A program made the translations under genes and the position numbers. The notes beneath the pieces are model-generated. The model worked only from the letters and a program-made list of their open reading frames with translations. It ran no database searches and was not told where the DNA came from. Positions 61,552 through 64,000 of a stretch of DNA of 64,000 nucleotides are shown here, piece after piece. Numbering within the stretch: the stretch's first letter is position 1; every line of letters begins with the position of its first letter. This DNA is from Pseudomonadota bacterium (lineage in GTDB: Bacteria; Pseudomonadota; Gammaproteobacteria; Xanthomonadales; SZUA-38). Location: NCBI GenBank assembly GCA_039033415.1, contig JBCCCR010000016.1:62001-126000 (forward strand), given 5' to 3'.

Positions 61552-61583
61552 CGAGTGCCCGCGGTCGGGACTCGGGCCTTTTT
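61552..61583 (+). terminator. Plus-strand terminator-like hairpin without an upstream plus-strand gene
   Basis: CGAGTgCCCG (61552-61561, one bulge) pairs with CGGGACTCG (61566-61574) around a CGGT loop, then GGCC and five T. The orientation is plus, but no plus-strand gene precedes it, and it lies 12 bp from the egtD stop. It could end a small unannotated RNA, or act weakly for egtD on the other strand. Confidence 0.45.
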
Positions 61584-61595
61584 CCGATCGCGCAG

Positions 61596-62585
61596 TCAGG
61601 GTTTGCTGGCAAGCGTCAGAGCAAACGGAAGCGGCTCGTGAACGAACGAACGAGTGGCAGTCAGCCCCGCGTCTTCAAGCATCTCCCGGATTTCTCCGGT
61701 CAGGAACTTACGGCTGATTTCCGTACGAGTTCGCTCGCCTTCGGAAAACGTGACGGCGAGATCGAGCGCGCCGATGTGCACCTGCTGCTCGACTTTCGAA
61801 ACGAGATGCATTTCGATTCTGCGACGCCCTTCGCAGTAGTAGGCCAGGTGAGAGAACCGGTCGAGCTGAAAGTTGGCCTGAAGCTCGCGATTGATGACGG
61901 CCAGCACGTTGAGATTGAAGTCCGCCGTCAGGCCCTGCGCATCGTTGTAGGCTCGCTCGAGCACCGCCTCGTCCTTGTGGAGATCGGTTCCGAGGAGAAA
62001 GCTGTCCCCGCTGCCCATCCGCCCGGCGATCTCCGCGACAAAAGCGCTGGCCTCAGCCGGCTCAAAATTCCCTAGCGTGCTGCCAATAAACATCCACAGG
62101 GTGCGGCCAACCGGATCGGGCACATGGTCGAGTCCAGCCGTGTAATCACCTGCCAGCGCGTGAATGGCCAGCTGCGGGTATTCCTTTTCGAGGTCCGTAA
62201 CCACGGCTCCCAGCATTTCCTCGCTGACGTCAAAAGGCAGGTAGGTTGCGTCCCCAGAAGGCTGCCACCGATCCAGAAGCAGGCGGGACTTTCGCGATGC
62301 GCCGCTGCCAAGCTCCAGAATGTTGTCGGGCGACGCGAGCCTCAGAATCTCTGCGGCGTGCGCCGTCAGCAGCTCGGATTCGACGCGAGTGGGGTAATAC
62401 TCGGGCGTATCGCAGATCTGATCGAAGAGCGTCGACCCTCGCTCGTCATAGAAGTATTTCGGATGCAGCACCTTCGGCGAGGCGGTGAGGCCTTGCCGCA
62501 TATCCTCCGCCATGGATGGAGCCGGCCGCGATGGCGTTACCGGCGTTAGGGCACGACGACTCGTGCGAGATTCGGCGGTTGTCAC
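61596..62585 (-). CDS. egtD: L-histidine N(alpha)-methyltransferase (ergothioneine synthesis)
   Basis: SAM-dependent trimethylation of histidine to hercynine, the first step of ergothioneine synthesis (329 aa). Signature pieces: LHPKYFYDERGSTLFDQICD, EYYPTRVE, NILELGSGASRKSRLLLD (SAM site), PFDVSEEML, and IGSTLGNFEPAEA; the C terminus FSEGERTRTEISRKF is typical. EgtB (the FGE-like sulfoxide synthase) is not in the window. Its ATG overlaps the DAHP synthase stop (ATGA). The first 25 residues are basic and variable. Confidence 0.95.
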   Translation of the reverse strand: MTTAESRTSRRALTPVTPSRPAPSMAEDMRQGLTASPKVLHPKYFYDERGSTLFDQICDTPEYYPTRVESELLTAHAAEILRLASPDNILELGSGASRKSRLLLDRWQPSGDATYLPFDVSEEMLGAVVTDLEKEYPQLAIHALAGDYTAGLDHVPDPVGRTLWMFIGSTLGNFEPAEASAFVAEIAGRMGSGDSFLLGTDLHKDEAVLERAYNDAQGLTADFNLNVLAVINRELQANFQLDRFSHLAYYCEGRRRIEMHLVSKVEQQVHIGALDLAVTFSEGERTRTEISRKFLTGEIREMLEDAGLTATRSFVHEPLPFALTLASKP

Positions 62586-63979
62586 TGGCTGATGCTGGCG
62601 CCGCTGAGTCCGCGATTTTTTCTAACGATCGCCATGGCAAGCTCCAGCGACTGTTCGTAATTCAGGCGTGGATCCACCGTCGAGCGGTAGGCGCGCTTTA
62701 AGTCTTCATCGGTCAGGTCCCGCGCACCGCCCGTACATTCAGTCACGTCTTCACCGGTGAGCTCCAGATGGATACCGCCAAGCCGCGAACCGCAGGCCTG
62801 GTGGATATCAAACGCCTGGGAAACCTCGGAATGAATGTTTTCGAAGCGCCGCGTTTTGACGCCGGAGCTGGCGTTTTCCGTGTTGCCGTGCATCGGATCG
62901 CAGGTCCAAAGCAGCGTTTTGCTCGCCTTTTGACCCGCCTCGATCAGCCGCGGTAAGTGTTCCGCGATTTTGCCCGCGCCCATACGGTGGATCAGCATCA
63001 GGCGACCGGGCTGATCGTCGGGATTGAGGGTCTTGATCAGCTCGGTCAGCCACTCCGCCGTCATCGCGGGGCCAATCTTGATGCCAATCGGGTTACGGAT
63101 ACCTCGACAGAACTCAACGTGTGCGCCATCCAGGGCCGCCGTTCTCATCCCGATCCAAGGCAGATGGGTCGAGAGGTTCCACCAGCCCCAGCGCCGGGGC
63201 ACCTGGCGGGTTTGGCCCTGCTCGTAGTGCAGATGCAGCGCTTCGTGTGACGTGAAGAACTCCACCCGCTGGAGCGCACCGACGCGACGCCCGGCAAGGG
63301 TCTCCAGGAAGCTCAGCGAGTCACTGATCTGGCCCAGCATCTCCCGATATTCCTGAGCTTCGCTGGAGTGATCAACCCAGGACAGGTCCCAGTACTCGGG
63401 GTGATGCAGGTCGGCGAAGCCGCCGTCAACGAGACTGCGCACAAAGTTGATGGTCATCGCCGAACGAGAATGCCCCCGCAGCAGACGCTCCGGATCGGGA
63501 ATGCGCGCCTCCAGCGTGAAGTCGGGGCCGTTGACGATGTCACCGCGGTAGCTTGGCAGCGTCACGCCGTCACGGGTTTCCTCGCTGGACGACCGGGGTT
63601 TCGCATACTGGCCGGCAAAACGACCGACGCGCACCACCGGCATCTTCAGGCCGTGCACCAGCAGCATCGACATCTGCAGCAGCACCTTCAGACGGTTGGT
63701 GATCACGGTGGAGTTGCAGTCGTTGAAGCTCTCGGCACAGTCGCCGCCCTGGAGCAAAAATCGTTTCCCCGCGGCACACTCGGCCATCTGCTGGCGCAGC
63801 GAGGTGATCTCCCAAGAGGTGACCAATGGCGGCAGCTCTTGGAGCTGCTTCAGGCTGCGTTCCAGCGCGGCCTCGTCCGGATACTCGGCCTGCTGCGACG
63901 CGGGAAAGTCCTGCCAGGACTCGGGAGTCCAGGTATCGTCGGAGGGCAGTGAGGCGAGCTGTGTGTCTTTGCTGTTCAT
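62582..63979 (-). CDS. Type II DAHP synthase
   Basis: 3-Deoxy-7-phosphoheptulonate synthase of the plant-like class II (465 aa), the first step of the shikimate pathway. FLLQGGDCAESF holds the metal Cys; VRVGRFAGQYAKPRS, SREGDIVNG-like sequence YRGDIVNG, HYEQGQTRQVP, and GIRNPIGIKIGPAMTAEWL are diagnostic. TLNPDDQPGRLMLIHRMGAGKI follows near the end. Length agrees with the family (about 450-470 aa). It overlaps egtD by 4 bp on the same strand. Class II enzymes are usually feedback-regulated with chorismate mutase, not visible here. Confidence 0.96.
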   Translation of the reverse strand: MNSKDTQLASLPSDDTWTPESWQDFPASQQAEYPDEAALERSLKQLQELPPLVTSWEITSLRQQMAECAAGKRFLLQGGDCAESFNDCNSTVITNRLKVLLQMSMLLVHGLKMPVVRVGRFAGQYAKPRSSSEETRDGVTLPSYRGDIVNGPDFTLEARIPDPERLLRGHSRSAMTINFVRSLVDGGFADLHHPEYWDLSWVDHSSEAQEYREMLGQISDSLSFLETLAGRRVGALQRVEFFTSHEALHLHYEQGQTRQVPRRWGWWNLSTHLPWIGMRTAALDGAHVEFCRGIRNPIGIKIGPAMTAEWLTELIKTLNPDDQPGRLMLIHRMGAGKIAEHLPRLIEAGQKASKTLLWTCDPMHGNTENASSGVKTRRFENIHSEVSQAFDIHQACGSRLGGIHLELTGEDVTECTGGARDLTDEDLKRAYRSTVDPRLNYEQSLELAMAIVRKNRGLSGASISQ

Positions 63980-64000
63980 GTGAAGTCTTCCGGTTCAGAT

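Larger units (their letters stand above)
61285..61595. other. Intergenic region between egtD and the acetolactate synthase gene
   Basis: No gene is apparent in 311 bases. It holds an inverted repeat beside a -10-like hexamer (61475-61496), a plus-strand terminator-like hairpin (61552-61583), and a half-site CAAGCAA at 61370-61376 like one arm of the icmF-operon palindrome. Since both flanking genes are on the minus strand, the region carries the promoter of the downstream run. Confidence 0.55.

Overview
The window is GC-rich, gene-dense chromosomal DNA from a gammaproteobacterium. The TamA/TamB pair, YajQ, RNase D, a periplasmic MsrA, a fused IcmF-type mutase, DUF3034, and secreted proteins with Lysobacterales-like C-terminal modules point to the Xanthomonadales/Wenzhouxiangella neighbourhood. 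This placement is inferred from gene content, not from a marker gene. I see no phage, insertion sequence, integrase or CRISPR array. GTG and TTG starts are common.

Layout. 0-9.7 kb: an M1 peptidase and the first codons of its downstream partner (minus strand); DUF3034 plus a lipoprotein truncated globin (plus); trxB; then ilvD, a degenerate HD-GYP protein and a GTP cyclohydrolase II-like protein (plus), meeting an EamA transporter. 9.7-18.4 kb: aldehyde dehydrogenase, an enoyl-CoA hydratase/PhyH pair, a small lipoprotein, a membrane-anchored sulfatase-modifying-factor-like protein, rnd with a beta-propeller protein, and DUF1499. 18.5-26.5 kb: a sodium:solute symporter with a small 2OG-Fe(II) oxygenase, yajQ, and tamA-tamB. 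26.5-31.2 kb: an operon for a BtuF-like protein without signal peptide, a TetR regulator and the IcmF mutase, behind a promoter whose spacer is a palindrome. 31.3-40.5 kb: mostly secreted proteins (DUF4397, TraB-like, FG-GAP, zinc protease, DUF1287) around a hairpin-rich 390-base intergenic region. 40.5-51.8 kb: stress protein, transaminase, tRNA-Arg(CCT), lipoprotein esterase, adenine deaminase, TPR membrane protein, msrA-DUF2845, glutathione transferase and small proteins. 51.8-64 kb: an NDH-2 fused to cyclic-nucleotide and CBS sensor domains, DoxX, then a minus-strand run of acetolactate synthase, malic enzyme and sdhCDAB, and finally a type II DAHP synthase overlapping egtD.

Taken together the window encodes central metabolism (TCA cycle, pyruvate, branched-chain and aromatic amino acids), cofactor-linked acyl-CoA catabolism, envelope biogenesis, redox defence and a secreted-protein island. 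The features that most merit follow-up are the sensor-fused NDH-2, the BtuF-like/TetR/IcmF operon with its probable leaderless promoter-operator, the HD-GYP protein that has lost metal ligands next to a divergent GTP cyclohydrolase II, the structured 35.5-35.9 kb region, and the shared C-terminal modules of the secreted proteins.
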